Program-made: the position numbers and the translations under genes
Part shown: positions 52,969 to 64,000 of the stretch, one piece after another
How the letters are laid out: each line of letters starts with the position of its first letter
Numbering within the stretch: position 1 is the first letter of the stretch
The notes under the pieces: model-generated
The model's input: only the letters and a program-made list of their open reading frames with translations
What the model was told of the DNA's origin: nothing
The model's database searches: none
Assembly (NCBI GenBank): GCA_034766995.1
Contig: CM068317.1
Location: 29,207,501-29,271,500, forward strand
Direction: 5' to 3'
DNA from: Acanthacorydalis orientalis
Lineage: Eukaryota > Arthropoda > Insecta > Megaloptera > Corydalidae
Length of the DNA stretch: 64,000 bases

Positions 52969-53361
52969 TGACATTGACATCATTACGTGACTCGTTTCGA
53001 TTATAGATTTTCTTGTTATACAAAGTATACATGTAGGTTGATATCTCAAGTACACCAACCATCCGACGCCCACACGTTATGCTTAACTTTGTACTCTAGT
53101 TTTCCGTTCGATTTTTATGATCGACATAATATTCAAGTATATTGAGTAGAGATTCTTTCAGTTAGTACGTAAATAAACTGAGACGTTTCAGTTATAAATG
53201 AAATATTTGAACTATATAACTAAAAAGAAAACACACACACACACTAAAACTGGAATAGTCTATCTATTGAAAGATTTTGTAGCATATAAATTATTCTCTT
53301 AATTTTACTACAAGTTAAATCCTATTTTTCTGTCGACATGTACACATTCGACTTCACATTA

Positions 53362-53448
53362 ATATATATATATATATATATAGTTAGATAGATAGATAGA
53401 GAAAGAGAAAGAGAGAGAAAGAGGGGGAGAGAGAGAGAGAAAAAGAGT
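53362..53448. repeat. (TA)n(GATA)n(GA)n compound microsatellite
   Basis: TA, then tagatagatagata, then a GA-rich purine tract. Confidence 0.95.
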
Positions 53449-53474
53449 GATTAAACTTAAACATCTACACAAAA

Positions 53475-53632
53475 GTATTAAAAAAAAACGCATTTTTTTA
53501 AAAAAAACATGTTATCCATCATTTAGTATTTTAGTTCAGTAGTATTTTAGTATTGAATTGAACTAAAATACTAAATAAAAAATAACATGAATTTTCTTAA
53601 GCCCTACGCACCTTTTTTAATACTTCCATGTC
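53475..53632. repeat. Hairpin element with ~70-bp arms
   Basis: Left: gtattaaaaaaaaacgcatt ... aacatgttat ... tttagtattttagttcagta. Right: tgaactaaaatactaaataa ... ataacatg ... gcaccttttttaatactt. The arms fold back with about 80% matching. Confidence 0.75.
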
Positions 53633-53685
53633 ACAGCATAAATTCAATCACGTTATATATATATATATATATATTTGTATGCACG

Positions 53686-54503
53686 TATAAAGTCGAACCT
53701 TGACTTTCGTGGGCTTAACTTTCACAAATTTGAATATTAGCGAGTAAGCTATTAATGGACATTATGGGATTTTTTAGAGTTTTGCACCTTCTACGGAAAT
53801 ACAGACGATGAGCATAGATTTGAAATTATAAAGAAAACTAAAAAAAGTTTAATAAGTCGTAAATACATAAAATATATGTATTATTAGTCTCTTTTATCAT
53901 TTACTACCATAAATATATACACAAATTATGTTAAGAAAGTAGCAAGAAAAATTTTGATTGGGTGAAAAAAATATAATTATTTAACCTCTCCAGACAAATG
54001 AAAAAATGCTAAAAAATTGATTTGACACCTTGGATGAGAAATTAAACTGTTTATAATAATAGTATTGTTTATGGGTCTTTACACATAATATGTCATGGTA
54101 TTTAGCAGCTTGGGTTTTAATACTGGCAACATATAGTGCAATGTGTACACAAACTTAGGAAAGAGATAAAATATAAATAGGGTCACATTAAGTACTTGAC
54201 AGTAAATACATTAACAAAATAATAACTATATCCCAATTTTAAAACTGGTAGCCTATGGCTTGTTTATTATAAAAAGTTAATTTTTGTAGCAAGTGTAAAT
54301 TAGGCTATATAGATGCTACTACAATTTTAAATTTATAAAACATACTGTTTAAGTACAGTGTATTGTTTCACTTTTTTGTGTATTATACAAAAAATATGGT
54401 CAAGAGTATCAGAGTTAAGGATTTGAAGGCCTAGAGATATTCATGATTTTACAATTTCGCAAACGTCCTGCTCCCCTAACCTCCGCGAATGTAAAATGCC
54501 AAC
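53686..54503. mobile_element. pogo/Tigger-like non-autonomous element
   Basis: The left end reads tcgaaccttgactttcgtgg and the right end, reverse-complemented, ttggcattttacattcgcgg. Before the right end lies cctgctcccctaacctccgc, typical of Tigger-like ends (CCGCTCCCCTAACCCCCGCGAAT). About 820 bp, AT-rich inside, without a transposase frame. Confidence 0.55.
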
Positions 54504-54679
54504 TATATATATATATATATATACAATTAAATAAAAATTCATTATAAAAACTATGTTATAATGTATAAAAACAATATGAAGCTCTCAAACGATAATGATT
54601 TATTATACTGCATTTTTATGTTATTCTTATTTAACAAAATACATTTATTTTATTTATACCTTTCTTTCTCTCTCTCTTT

Positions 54680-54681
<2 letters not shown>

Positions 54682-54724
<43 letters not shown>

Positions 54725-54744
54725 TATACATATATATATATACA
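54682..54744. repeat. (TA)n microsatellite beside a mariner
   Basis: A TA run with tacata units, ending at the left terminus of the decayed mariner. Confidence 0.95.
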
Positions 54745-56009
54745 TACGAGGTCGGTTTGAATAGTTACTTGGTTCGTGTACTCGCTGAGGGAAAAAGGGA
54801 ACAGCTGTATATGTTTTCATATAATTTCATCCTTTTTAGTAAAGTATATGAAGTTTCTTGTCATTACGCCGTTAATTCTTCGTTTAACAGTCATTTCAAC
54901 ACAATATTTCGTGGGAAAGTGTAAAATGGATAAAATCGAAATCCAAGATGTGATTCAGTTCTTTTTTTGAAAGGGAAAACAATGAAGGAAATCCATGAGA
55001 TGATATTTCGTACATTGAGTGAATTTTGTCTTTCTAACGAAGCAGTTTGAGCGAATGAATTTAAATGTGGTAGAACGAGCATCAAAGATACCCCCCACGC
55101 TCAGGAGGTCTGAGAACAGCTGATCAGAAATCATTCGATAACGTCCAGGATATGATTTTGTCCAACCGGTGAATGAAAGTGAGAGCAAATGTCATAGGTA
55201 TCTCAACTGAGTAAATGCATTTCATTTTGCACAATGAATTGAGTATGAAAAAACTTTCCGCGAGATGGGTGTCGCGTTTACTCACTGCCAAGCAAAAACG
55301 AGTTTGTATCCGAACATTATCCGAGTTCTTGGAACAGTTTAAAGAGATTCCAATGGATTTCATGAGACGTTTTGTGACCATGGATGAAACTTGGATACAC
55401 CTTTACACACCAGAGTCAAATACTCAGTCAAAACAGTAGACTGAATGCGATGAAACGGCTCCAAGGAAACCAAAGTCTGTTCGATTGAAGAAGTAATGGC
55501 ACCAGTTTTATAAAATGCGAAAGGAATTCCCCTGATCGACTATCTTCAGAAGAGAAAACAGTTACTGGCTAATATTATTCAACACATTTAGAGAACTTGA
55601 AGCCAGCGATTGATGAAAAACGTCTCAAAATAACCAAGGAAAAAGTATTGTTTCACCATGACAATTCACCGACTCATTCAAGCGTTGTCGCTCTGCTAAA
55701 ATTGGGCTAATTGAAGTTTTAAATCTTTCCGAATCAACCTGATTTAACTCATTAAAACTTCCATCTATTACCGACACTCAATTTTTTCGGACTAGAAAGC
55801 AATTTGGATTGAATGAAGAGGCATTAACGAACGCAAGTGGCTATTTTGAGGTGCTTGAAGAAACTCACTTCCGGAAGGAAATCGCAAAGCTGGAGAAGCC
55901 TTGGGGCAAGTTCGTTAAGCTTCAAGAGAATTACGTCGAAAAATAAAGTACACTTTAAAACTGTTGTCTCTAATATCGAACCAAATTACACTTCAAATTG
56001 ATCTCGTGT
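54745..56009 (+). mobile_element. Near full-length decayed mariner
   Basis: The left end tacgaggtcggtttgaatag pairs with the right end, which reverse-complemented reads acacgagatcaatttgaagt. The similarity continues to ttggttcg on both sides. At about 1265 bp it is full size. It sits at the edge of a (TA)n array. The ends resemble those of the 60822 element (ACGAGRTC), so the two may be related subfamilies. Confidence 0.85.
54926..55946 (+). pseudogene. Mariner transposase pseudogene
   Basis: Coding traces run in shifting frames: MDKIEIQDVIQFFF near the start, then LSARWVSRLLTAKQKRVCIR (55250-55310), VTMDETWIHLYTPESNTQSK with the first catalytic Asp, LIDYLQKRKQLLA, FHHDNSPTHSS with the second catalytic Asp, and the end KLQENYVEK before a TAA at 55944. 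Numerous stops and frameshifts interrupt it, and the third catalytic Asp region (55735-55800) is too decayed to read. The order and spacing match a complete mariner transposase of about 345 residues. It lies in the intron before Syt15 exon 56325. Confidence 0.85.
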
Positions 56010-56324
56010 TATATATATATACATGCATATAATTTTTCTATTTCTGAACACTTTTTTTTATTTATATTTTTTCTCCTTTGTTAAAAAACAATTGAATAAT
56101 GAATGATAATTTTTAATTAACCTTTTATGCCCACTTTTTGAAAAATTGTTCATTTTACTTAATATTTTTTATTACTACAAAATTATTATTATTATATTTA
56201 ATACTTTTTTATTAATACAAAAAGTATCACGATAAATCCTTATCTACTTGTGTGAAATAAAGAAGATTTATAATTTAAGTTGTTTAATCAAAGAAAGAAA
56301 TAAATAATTAGGTTTTCTTTTCAG

Positions 56325-56483
56325 GTTCATATGAAGGATATGTCAAATCATATTTTAAAATTCACAGTCATAGATTCTGGTAGAACAAAGAGAAGATCAG
56401 TAATTGGACACATCACCTTTCCATTAAGAGATTTAGATATAAGTTCCAATGAGGAAGAAGTGTTTAAAAAAGATTTGGAAAAA
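56325..56483 (+). CDS. Syt15: Syt15-like exon: end of C2A domain
   Basis: The acceptor ttttcag and donor gtaagt bound a phase 0/0 exon of 53 codons. It reads VHMKDMSNHILKFTVIDSGR, then TKRRSVIGHITFPLRDLDIS and an acidic tail. It aligns with the loop 3 region of C2A, where Syt1 has DFDRFSKHD. Here this is DSGRTKRRS, so two of the three loop-3 Ca2+ ligands are replaced (by Gly and Ser). With the missing loop-1 ligand, C2A should not bind Ca2+ in the classical way, as expected for SYT15. The exon lies about 0.3 kb downstream of a decayed mariner. Confidence 0.9.
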
Positions 56484-57399
56484 GTAAGTTAATTCAAAAT
56501 ATACAAGTTGTCATAATATAATACATTACCAGTGTTTCTCAAAGTATGTTACATGAACTATCGTTATTATATAGGTTCGGGGAGAGTAAGAATAATTTAT
56601 TTCATTACGGGTCTTTTAATGGCAGAAAATATTACTCTAAAATTTGTTACATATACTTATTATAACAAATGTACTAGATGTTTAATTGGTATTTGCATTT
56701 ATAACACAATGTATTTATATTTAATACTAATGTCTAAATATAAAATAATGAAACGGGACAAATTCGTATAAATCTTCTGTCCTTACTATCCGTACAAAAT
56801 AATTAGAATATAACTTATCTATCATCGTCAATAGTAAGATTAGACCGATACAGCAATAAATCCAGAGTATTAACAAAAAAATTGACAACAAAATCAATAT
56901 ATATGAAATCGGTTTCACTTCAATTGAGCAGTATTGCTATCTTTATCTCTTTTCTAGTTTCTGATGGATAACTCAAACATAAATTAAACACACTGCAGTA
57001 CATAATTTAAATATAATTAATTATTCTATAGTATATTATTTTTTATAATTAAATTACTCTGTCTTGAATTCATTTTTAATTAAATCAATATCTCATGAAG
57101 GTATACAAATATAACTTTGAGAAACAGTGCTTTATGTAAAAACTATATTTTAAAATTCGTTATATTTGAAACGTTTCACAAATCGTGTAGATTTTTTTAA
57201 GAAAATAGTATATATTGATAATAAAACATGTTTGAAATCGTAATTAAGAATAAATATGAACAAAATAAATAAATAGTAACAAAAGTATTCATTATTGCCT
57301 TTAACTGTGTAATTAAAATTAAAACAATTTATCTAAAAATTTTTTAAAAGAGCAGTAAATAATAAATAGATTTCAAGAATAAATTTTTCTTTCTCCCAT

Positions 57400-57600
57400 A
57401 AACCACAGATTATTTTATCAGAAAAATACCTTAAACTCTAGAGTTGAAACAGCCTATTGAAAGGTGCATAAGCAACAATCAAAAATGATCAATAATAAAT
57501 TATTCAACATTTTTGAACAGATTGTTTATGGTTTGTGAAGCGAAAGAAAAATTAATTTTGTGGATGTGAATTTGGTCAAAGTAACAGAATTGTATTTTAG
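57400..57600. repeat. Foldback repeat copy
   Basis: Left arm: tctcccataaaccacagatt, ttatcagaaaaatacc. Centre: ggtgcataagcaacaatcaa. Right arm: acatttttgaacagattgtt, tatggtttgtgaagcgaaag, gtgaatttggtcaaagtaac. Confidence 0.65.
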
Positions 57601-57895
57601 AAAAAAATTAATGGTATTATTTAATACAAAAAAATACTCAATATGAAAAATGTTCTGTCCCAATATACACTTTATTTAAATTAGAAAAACTAAATTATAA
57701 CAACTTATTTTTATATAAATTAATCAACTTTCATATTTATTAAAATACAAATTAATAGATATATAAAAAATAAACGTGTAGATTCATTAATTTAATAAAA
57801 AAAAATATTTTTATCAATTTATGCAATATAAATTTAGGGCTGTTTCTTCTAATAAAACGTATGTATATAAATTATAAGATACTTCTCTTTTTCAG

Positions 57896-58003
57896 GAAGC
57901 TGTTGAATTAATTTATGATTTAGGCGAACTGTTGATATCATTGGTATACAACGAAAATTTGAGTCGCTTAGGAGTCACAGTTATAGAAGCTAAACGATTA
58001 AAG
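57896..58003 (+). CDS. Syt15: Syt15-like exon: start of C2B domain
   Basis: The acceptor ctctttttcag and donor gtaacg bound 36 codons, phase 0/0. The exon reads EAVELIYDLGELLISLVYNE followed by NLSRLGVTVIEAKRLK. GELL.SL.Y....RL.V.V..AK.L is the standard opening of a synaptotagmin C2B domain, and YNENLSRL closely resembles the SYT15 YNDYLSRL block. The donor gtaacg is weaker than its neighbours but the frame continues correctly into the next exon. Confidence 0.88.
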
Positions 58004-58329
58004 GTAACGACATTTAATATAGAACTAACAATAACGATATTTCACCTAATTATATTAACCCCAAAAGCTCGAATGCTTACTAAATAGTGAAATCACAAAT
58101 CGCAATATCTAAAAATCGAATACTTGGCCTCGAGCGGCGTATGGTTATCTCATACCAATATACAATTATGATGTTTCTATTGAAGAATTCTTTCATTTGA
58201 AATAATGTTGTGTATAAATATATAATGGAAATTCTTAGTCTATATGTAAAGTTAATATAAACATTTATACATGATATTTTTTTGTTTAGTGAACAAGTAT
58301 ATAAAAAGTACATTTAAGAGAAAGTAGAC

Positions 58330-58470
58330 AATTCATTTTCACAAATGAATTCTTTTTTCACCCCATAAGCCATATAAATTATTTTTGATTAAAAAAGTTC
58401 AGTACCTAACACTTTTAATGTTTTCTGACCTAGTTGTTTGATGTATTGAAAATTTAATTGCTACGTTAAC
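58330..58470. repeat. Foldback repeat fragment
   Basis: Text: tcattttcacaaatgaattc, accccataagccatataaat and tttgattaaaaaagttcagt, one arm of the family. Confidence 0.55.
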
Positions 58471-58699
58471 AAACCAATTTTTTCAAATTATCATTTGTAA
58501 TAGTCTTTATCAACAGTGTGACATAACCTCACTTTTTCTAATTTAACAATGATGTAAATTCTCAAGATTGATGTACCACTTTTCTGATAATTCATTTTTT
58601 CCAAGTACATTAAGCACTGTTTTATATTAAGATGAAATTATTGCTTTGTAAAAATTCATAAGACAAACAATGCTTTATAAGTTTTAAAATATTTTTTTT

Positions 58700-58890
58700 T
58701 AAATATTTTTTCTCTCAGAGCACATACCGCATTTTCTAATCAAAAATGTTCAATAAATGATTATCGTTCACTTATGGAACATTTTTGATCAGAAAAAGGT
58801 TTTATGGTTTATGTAGAAAAAATAGAATTTTTTGTGAAAGTGAATTTAGCCATAATGTCAAAACTATAATGGATAATTCGTTTGTACGTT
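58700..58890. repeat. Foldback repeat copy
   Basis: Contains tcaaaaatgttcaataaatg, attatcgttcacttatggaa, catttttgatcagaaaaagg, ttttatggtttatg and gtgaatttagccataatgtc. Confidence 0.65.
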
Positions 58891-58939
58891 TGTAGTTTGA
58901 TTTGAACACTTCATTTTACCGTTAGAAAATACTAATTAT

Positions 58940-59085
58940 TTCTTTAACAAAGGAATTCTTCCTTTGCCATAACAAAGTTTCCTAATCAAAAATGTTCAAT
59001 AAATAATTATTGATCATTTTTGAGTGTATTTTAGTATTCATCTTTTATAAAAATGAATATAGCCATATTACCAAAGCTATATTTT
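58940..59085. repeat. Foldback repeat fragment with hairpin core
   Basis: Contains the hairpin core tcaaaaatgttcaataaata and attattgatcatttttgag (its inverse), then atgaatatagccatattacc. Confidence 0.65.
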
Positions 59086-59496
59086 AGTACTAAATATTTT
59101 TAAGCCTTAAATTCAATATTCTTTTCACGGTCAATAAGTATTGACATAAGTTACATGCTTCAAAAATCAAATCGACGAAGAAGCATTCGAATTATGAACA
59201 AAAACAACATTAAGAATTATTCTTTCAAATTTTTATATAAAATTATAAAAAAATGATTTATGCAAATAAAATTAAAATGTGTAAATTTCAAGAATATTAT
59301 ACTAATTTAAAAAATCTTCTTGCATGGAAATTACGATCTGCCTAAATAAAAATAATTGATTAAAACTTTATCGACTCCAAGCATCAAATTTAATTTAAAA
59401 CATCCGTTTAAATATTCCGAATTCCTTTAATTTATAACCTAAAAATGAATATAGTTAATAAAATATGTAAATAAATGTGCATTTTTTATTTATTAG

Positions 59497-59740
59497 AACC
59501 GCAACCACAACGTCGGTTCGACAAACAATGTCGGATTCGATTCATTCGTCAGAGTTACGCTGCAACAACAGTACCGTGCTGTAAAAACGAAAAAGACTGT
59601 AACGGTTCGAGTTTCAGACTACGAGGACGGAGGCGTAGCGTCGTTCAGTGAATGCTTCAATTTCCGCATACCACCCGCACGACAAGATCTTACCAGTTTA
59701 TCTTTCCATGTTTATCAAGCCAATTGTGGATACGGACGCG
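59497..59740 (+). CDS. Syt15: Syt15-like exon: main part of divergent C2B domain
   Basis: The acceptor ttatttattag and donor gtgagt bound 244 bases. The exon reads NRNHNVGSTNNVGFDSFVRV, then TLQQQYRAVKTKKTVTVRVS, FSECFNFRIPPARQDLTSLS and FHVYQANCGYGRG. The strand FDSFVRV, the KTKKT basic strand and F.E.F.F fit C2B. Loop residues that coordinate Ca2+ in Syt1 C2B are not conserved, and a Gly/Asn-rich insertion occupies loop 1. The exon is about 49% GC against about 22% around it. It ends in phase 1, so at least one more exon (the WHxL-type C-terminus) is needed. I found no convincing candidate between 59741 and 64000. Confidence 0.88.
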
Positions 59741-60655
59741 GTGAGTATATTATTTTTTTAATCGAACTTGTATGTATTTTATTATTGAAAATTAATAATA
59801 AAATATTTTGTTTATTTCCGATTCATTATATACAATTTTAATTTTTAAATTACATGAAAATAAAATTTAAGTTGAATCTTGTCATAGGATCATCAAAACA
59901 AAATGTAATCTAAACATAATCAACGAAATAATTACTGCAGAAACAGGGTCATTAATAAAAAAAAATAGGGATCAATTTTATGAATATAATTTTTTTTTTA
60001 TTACCGCTGTTTATTTTTTTAAAAAATGTTAATTTCTAGTAATCATTAGAAAAAATAAAAAAAAAACAAATACTAGCTTATTTTAAATCATATTCAAATT
60101 CAACATTCTAAGCAAAAAAGAAATACATACACATTGTCTGAAATACTTAAGCAAACACCTTGAACTTTTTCTGATTCAAAACGAATTCAAATAGGTTATA
60201 TAAAATTAGAAACTTGCAACATAGTTTATTCATTTTCAATTAACTAAAGCTGTATACCTTTGACGATCAAAGTTAATGCTCAGATCAAAGCTGATAGTTT
60301 TGTTGTTGATAATTATTTACATTGGTATATAGAAGACTGTTTATATATCAAATGTATGAAGGTCAGTTGGACATTTGTTCTACTTTACCTTGCGCTCAAT
60401 TTTGTTAATATTGATTATATTCTCAAATAAAATCATAAATATTATCGTACAGAGTATCTTAGACTCAACAAAAAACGGGTAATATAAACTTATAAGTCCA
60501 ATTAATGAAATATTAAACAATAAAATAATGAACCCTTTTTCAATTCAAACATTGTTTTATCAATGCACGCCTCTATTATAGAAAATATACATAAATAGGT
60601 GCCCTCACCACCGACTGACAATTGATAAATTAGTTATGAATTCAAATTTTTCATA

Positions 60656-60699
60656 TGTATATATATATATATATATATACATATATACACACAGATATA

Positions 60700-60740
<41 letters not shown>

Positions 60741-60746
60741 TCACAT

Positions 60747-60788
<42 letters not shown>

Positions 60789-60821
60789 ACATATATACAC
60801 AGATATATCTATATATATATA
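60656..60821. repeat. TA-based minisatellite, left of mariner
   Basis: Repeated blocks of (TA)n with tatacatatatacacacaga and tatctatata text. The same block type continues on the other side of the mariner. Confidence 0.93.
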
Positions 60822-61755
60822 TACGAGATCAGACAATTAAGTAATGCGACCGATTTTTTTTCTCGGCCTGTGGTAACACTGCGAACCTGTAACTCCGCCA
60901 CCGTAATAGCAGATCCCTACTCTCTCGATTGAGACCTTGACCACCCTCGTACGATCATTTCTTCGCCAGCTGTTTAGTGTTTTGTAACAACGCGCGAGTA
61001 GTGCATGTCACGAAAATGGAACAGAGCCCACCGAATGAACATCGCTCAAGATTGTCTCGAGCAGGTTGAAAGTGATCCTACTCTTCTCGATCGAGTTATT
61101 ACTGGTGATGAAAGTTGGTTCTTTCAATATGACCCCGAAACTAAACGACAAAGCCAACAGTGGCTGGCCCCTGGAGCACCAAGGCCAAAGAAGGCGAGAA
61201 TGAGCAAGTCCAAAGTGAAAACCATGTTCATTTGCTTCTTCGACAGCAAAGGGGTGGTTCACAAAGAGTTCGTACCACCTGGACAAACCGTAAATCAAGT
61301 ATTCTACCGCAATGTGCTCGAAAAATTACGAAAAAGGGTGCTCAGAGTGCGTCCAGAGATCGCGAAGACTTGGGTTCTGCATCACGACAATGCTCCCTGT
61401 CACAGTGCGTTCAGTGTCTCTCAGTTTTCGGCGTCTAAAGGCACCGCAACGTTACCACAACCGCCCTATTCACCGGACATGTCACCCTGCGACTTTTTCC
61501 TATTCCCCCATATGAAAAAATTCGTCAAAGGTCGACATTTTGACTCCGTTGAAGATATCCAAGAATCTGTGACGAGGGTACTCGGAGAGGTCCCACAAGA
61601 AGTGTTCCAGAATTGTTACGAAAACTGGAAAACTCGCTGGAATAAGTGTATAGATGCGGGAGGGGACTACTTTGAAGGGGATCGCAGCGATGTACCTTAA
61701 TTTTTAAATATACTCGATTTTTGAATTTTGTCGCATTACTTAATTGTCTGACCTC

Positions 61756-61758
<3 letters not shown>
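60822..61758 (+). mobile_element. Mariner element with N-terminal deletion, young-looking
   Basis: Terminal inverted repeats are visible: the left end reads tacgagatcagacaattaag and the right end, reverse-complemented, reads cacgaggtcagacaattaag. The match runs on through taatgcgac. TA dinucleotides flank both ends. At 937 bp it is shorter than the usual ~1.3 kb mariner because the DNA-binding half of the transposase gene is gone, while the 5' leader (60850-61015) is kept. It sits inside a (TA)n minisatellite that continues on both sides. Confidence 0.93.
61005..61700 (+). CDS. Mariner transposase catalytic domain, N-terminally truncated, uninterrupted
   Basis: This frame of 231 codons encodes the DDE catalytic half of a mariner transposase. 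The three catalytic aspartates are seen in [21 protein letters not shown] and [14 protein letters not shown], with 34 residues between the second and third (DD34D). The sequence continues to the usual end, [17 protein letters not shown] complete transposase is about 345 residues, so the two N-terminal helix-turn-helix domains (about 115 residues) are missing. Without them the protein could not bind its own inverted repeats specifically. The listed ATG is simply the first in frame. A better mariner-style start context (aaaatggaacag, at 61017) is in another frame, probably showing that the deletion junction is just downstream of the original start. No stops or frameshifts follow, which suggests a recent copy. 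The GC content (about 50%) contrasts strongly with the host. Confidence 0.9.
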   Translation: MSRKWNRAHRMNIAQDCLEQVESDPTLLDRVITGDESWFFQYDPETKRQSQQWLAPGAPRPKKARMSKSKVKTMFICFFDSKGVVHKEFVPPGQTVNQVFYRNVLEKLRKRVLRVRPEIAKTWVLHHDNAPCHSAFSVSQFSASKGTATLPQPPYSPDMSPCDFFLFPHMKKFVKGRHFDSVEDIQESVTRVLGEVPQEVFQNCYENWKTRWNKCIDAGGDYFEGDRSDVP

Positions 61759-61795
<37 letters not shown>

Positions 61796-61809
61796 ACATA
61801 TATACACAT

Positions 61810-61856
<47 letters not shown>

Positions 61857-61870
61857 TACACATAGATATA

Positions 61871-61904
<34 letters not shown>
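61759..61904. repeat. TA-based minisatellite, right of mariner
   Basis: The same (TA)n plus tgtatacatatatacacata-type units as on the left, interrupted only by the mariner. Confidence 0.93.
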
Positions 61905-61907
<3 letters not shown>

Positions 61908-64000
61908 GAAATAACACATTCATGAAATATTCACAAACACTTTCCGATCAATTCCAAATCTTTGGGTTCATGAACAAACGTCAAACTTTCCGACAAATTC
62001 ACTGATTTATTTCTACGGTAGGACATTGATATAAACATATACATAGAACTTAAACTTGGAAAAAATATATACATATTTGTTAGTAGAATCGACTTTTGAA
62101 AAAAATAGATACCTAATAAGATTACATCTTGGAAAATATTATTTTGCATTACATATAGTATAATAACAACGTATGCAAGAAAACATACATGAGTAAATTG
62201 GAAATTGAAAAATGTAATTTTTTATATGATGATGCGTAGTGGAAGTCATCTTGAAAACGAATAATATAGCTGTACGTCAGTTTTCATATTTCATAAAGTA
62301 CAAACATAGTTTAATAAATTAATGAAAATACAAATGTCACATATCGTGAACATTTTCTAGAATTCATAATAAAACATCTGAAATATATTTGAATATTTCC
62401 TTTAGATAGATTTGTTTCTAAACAAAACAGTATATTGTTCCATTAGCACGTGCCATAAGTTATAAGAGAGAGAGATATGGAAAAGTTAGAATACGAGTGC
62501 AACAGAGAATATGTATAGAATTGTTCATCTATACAGTTATATATTTTATTCAATTATTTCACAATAGAATAAAACACTATACTGTGCGATGCAAGGAGAT
62601 TTGGATTAACATTTATAGCAAAAAATATTTATATTTGCAGTTCATTTAATGAGAAAAAGTGTATATATGTATAGTACAATATATATTCTCTTACCGACTC
62701 GGCAATAGAACTGCCTGGAAAAATATAGTCCCAAAATCACGCACGTGGTACATTTATAACCATTAACTGTTACTGACATTCATTCGTTAATGATTTAATC
62801 AATTCTGAACACAAAGTCAGTCAACTAAAATACAAAACTAATCAGTTCGAAAGTTTAACACATTACACACAATTAACAAAGGTAATAAGTTTAACGAAAA
62901 TTGTTTCAAGCGCGACGGAACACACGTATTCCATTACCGTGTATCACTCACTACTGATACCAAATTTCACAATGCGTAGAATAGACCAGTTATGAAACAC
63001 TTACGGTACATTTTCGATATTCGAATTTCTACGCTTGCTATGATTTTATAATACAAGAATTATATATTTTGTTTCTTACAAGTACAGTTATTCCATAATT
63101 TTTGTATTAGAAGTAATGAAATATCGATTAAAAACATTTTCACTACTTATAAATTACACTTGTGAATTCTTCATATATGATTTTATTATTGATATATTAT
63201 TATATGATTTTATTATTGTTCCGTATTTCTGAAACGTGTTATTATTTAAATTTTTCTTTCAAAAATTAACCTGTGCCTCGAACAGCTCGTTTTTTTTCTA
63301 TCAAACTGTTCACAAGTGGCTCAATATTCATTTTTATTTACTTATACGCATTTTAATAGAGATGCCATCTTCTCTGAGCTCAGATCCAAAAAAGTTGATT
63401 AATCTATTAAATAATGTTCTTGTCTATAATTATATTTATTTAATGTACCAACAACTACATATTTTTATAAAAAAAATATTCTATTGCTATTTGTTAGATT
63501 TACGATCTCCAATCAGAGGGGACAGTCAAGTGGAAAGGGTTAATAATTGAAATTAATTAATAGTACTAATTATTAATATTTAAGTAATTTTCAAAGGCTG
63601 TCCAAATTATCAGCTGACTAATATTAATTTGAATATAAGAATTCATTACAAGGAATTAAATATGTTTTTATTTTTTATTTGTTTGTATTTTCATTCAATA
63701 ATTTAAATATCAAATTAACACACTTTCCATGAAACTATAACTTTACATGGAAGACGATAGTTTGATTATTGGAATTTAATCCATTTTTTTTGTTCACTTG
63801 AGCCATATTACAAATATATTTCATTGCCACTTGTATATTTTTAATATACAAAATATATTTTCTTATATTCATAAAGATTTCAATTTACAAGTTTAATTTA
63901 AACTGGTTCGAGTACCATTTTTGAAACAATTAATTTCCTTAACAATAACTGTTACCATTATAAATCAATTTTAAAATTAATGATTTAATATTTTAAATAT
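61905..64000. other. Stretch downstream of mariner without recognised exon
   Basis: I searched for the last Syt15 exon (expected to encode a C2B end with a WH.L motif) and found none. The frame at 63236-63550 shows no C2 features. This is probably the last intron, continuing past the window. Confidence 0.5.

Larger units (their letters stand above)
58004..59496 (+). other. Intron within C2B, packed with inverted-repeat elements
   Basis: This 1.5-kb intron is largely made of three adjacent or partial copies of the foldback repeat family (58330-58470, 58700-58890 and 58940-59085). I see no coding sequence. Confidence 0.6.

Noticed and set aside
61008..61515. Additional frames inside the 60822 mariner
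   Set aside because: They lie in other frames of the transposase gene and have no protein-family features.
63236..63550. 104-residue open frame as the last Syt15 exon
   Set aside because: It shows no C2B features (no WH.L, no conserved strand) and the phase and splice sites do not fit.

Overview
The window looks like an AT-rich insect nuclear genome. It has long introns with GT/AG borders, very many (TA)n microsatellites, a dense load of Tc1/mariner, hAT and piggyBac-type DNA transposon fossils, and no bacterial gene organisation. Hymenoptera (bee or wasp-like) is my best guess from the mariner-rich, AT-rich landscape, but the sequence does not prove it.

The only host gene I can support is on the + strand from 33917 to beyond 59740. 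It is a synaptotagmin, best matched to synaptotagmin-15 (Syt15). Seven coding exons join in frame: 33917-34082, 37962-38116, 51153-51360, 52848-52941, 56325-56483, 57896-58003 and 59497-59740. They encode a transmembrane segment with a basic stop-transfer, a linker, a full C2A domain and most of C2B. The start codon lies upstream in an exon I could not identify, and the last ~60 residues of C2B should lie beyond base 64000. Most Ca2+-ligand aspartates of C2A are replaced, so Ca2+-independent action is predicted. The second intron is about 13 kb.

Bases 1-33900 are upstream intergenic sequence or 5' introns. They hold a GC-richer decayed coding-like block (1380-3200), a piggyBac-type MITE with exact TTAA duplications (3844-4060), several internally deleted mariners, hAT transposase fossils (11617-12170 and 28010-28720), a Tc1/mariner-superfamily pseudogene (19405-20255), a tandem duplication with CRE-like sites (20427-21122), and three GC-richer islands (18430-18720, 24890-25185, 27360-27720) that are candidates for the missing promoter or first exon.

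The introns (34083-59496) hold more mobile DNA: a full-length but dead mariner (47920-49198) nested inside a piggyBac-like MITE (47640-49351), a second decayed full-length mariner (54745-56009), a pogo/Tigger-like element (53686-54503), four hairpin or foldback elements, and repeated copies of one inverted-repeat family. Downstream of the last visible exon, an N-terminally deleted mariner (60822-61758) keeps an uninterrupted 231-codon catalytic-domain frame inside a (TA)n minisatellite. The most coherent pattern in the window is one mariner lineage with about nine copies or fragments. Its four long copies share the same internal deletion, meaning it multiplied as a non-autonomous (MITE-like) family. 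I saw no undescribed defence, CRISPR or operon-like system.
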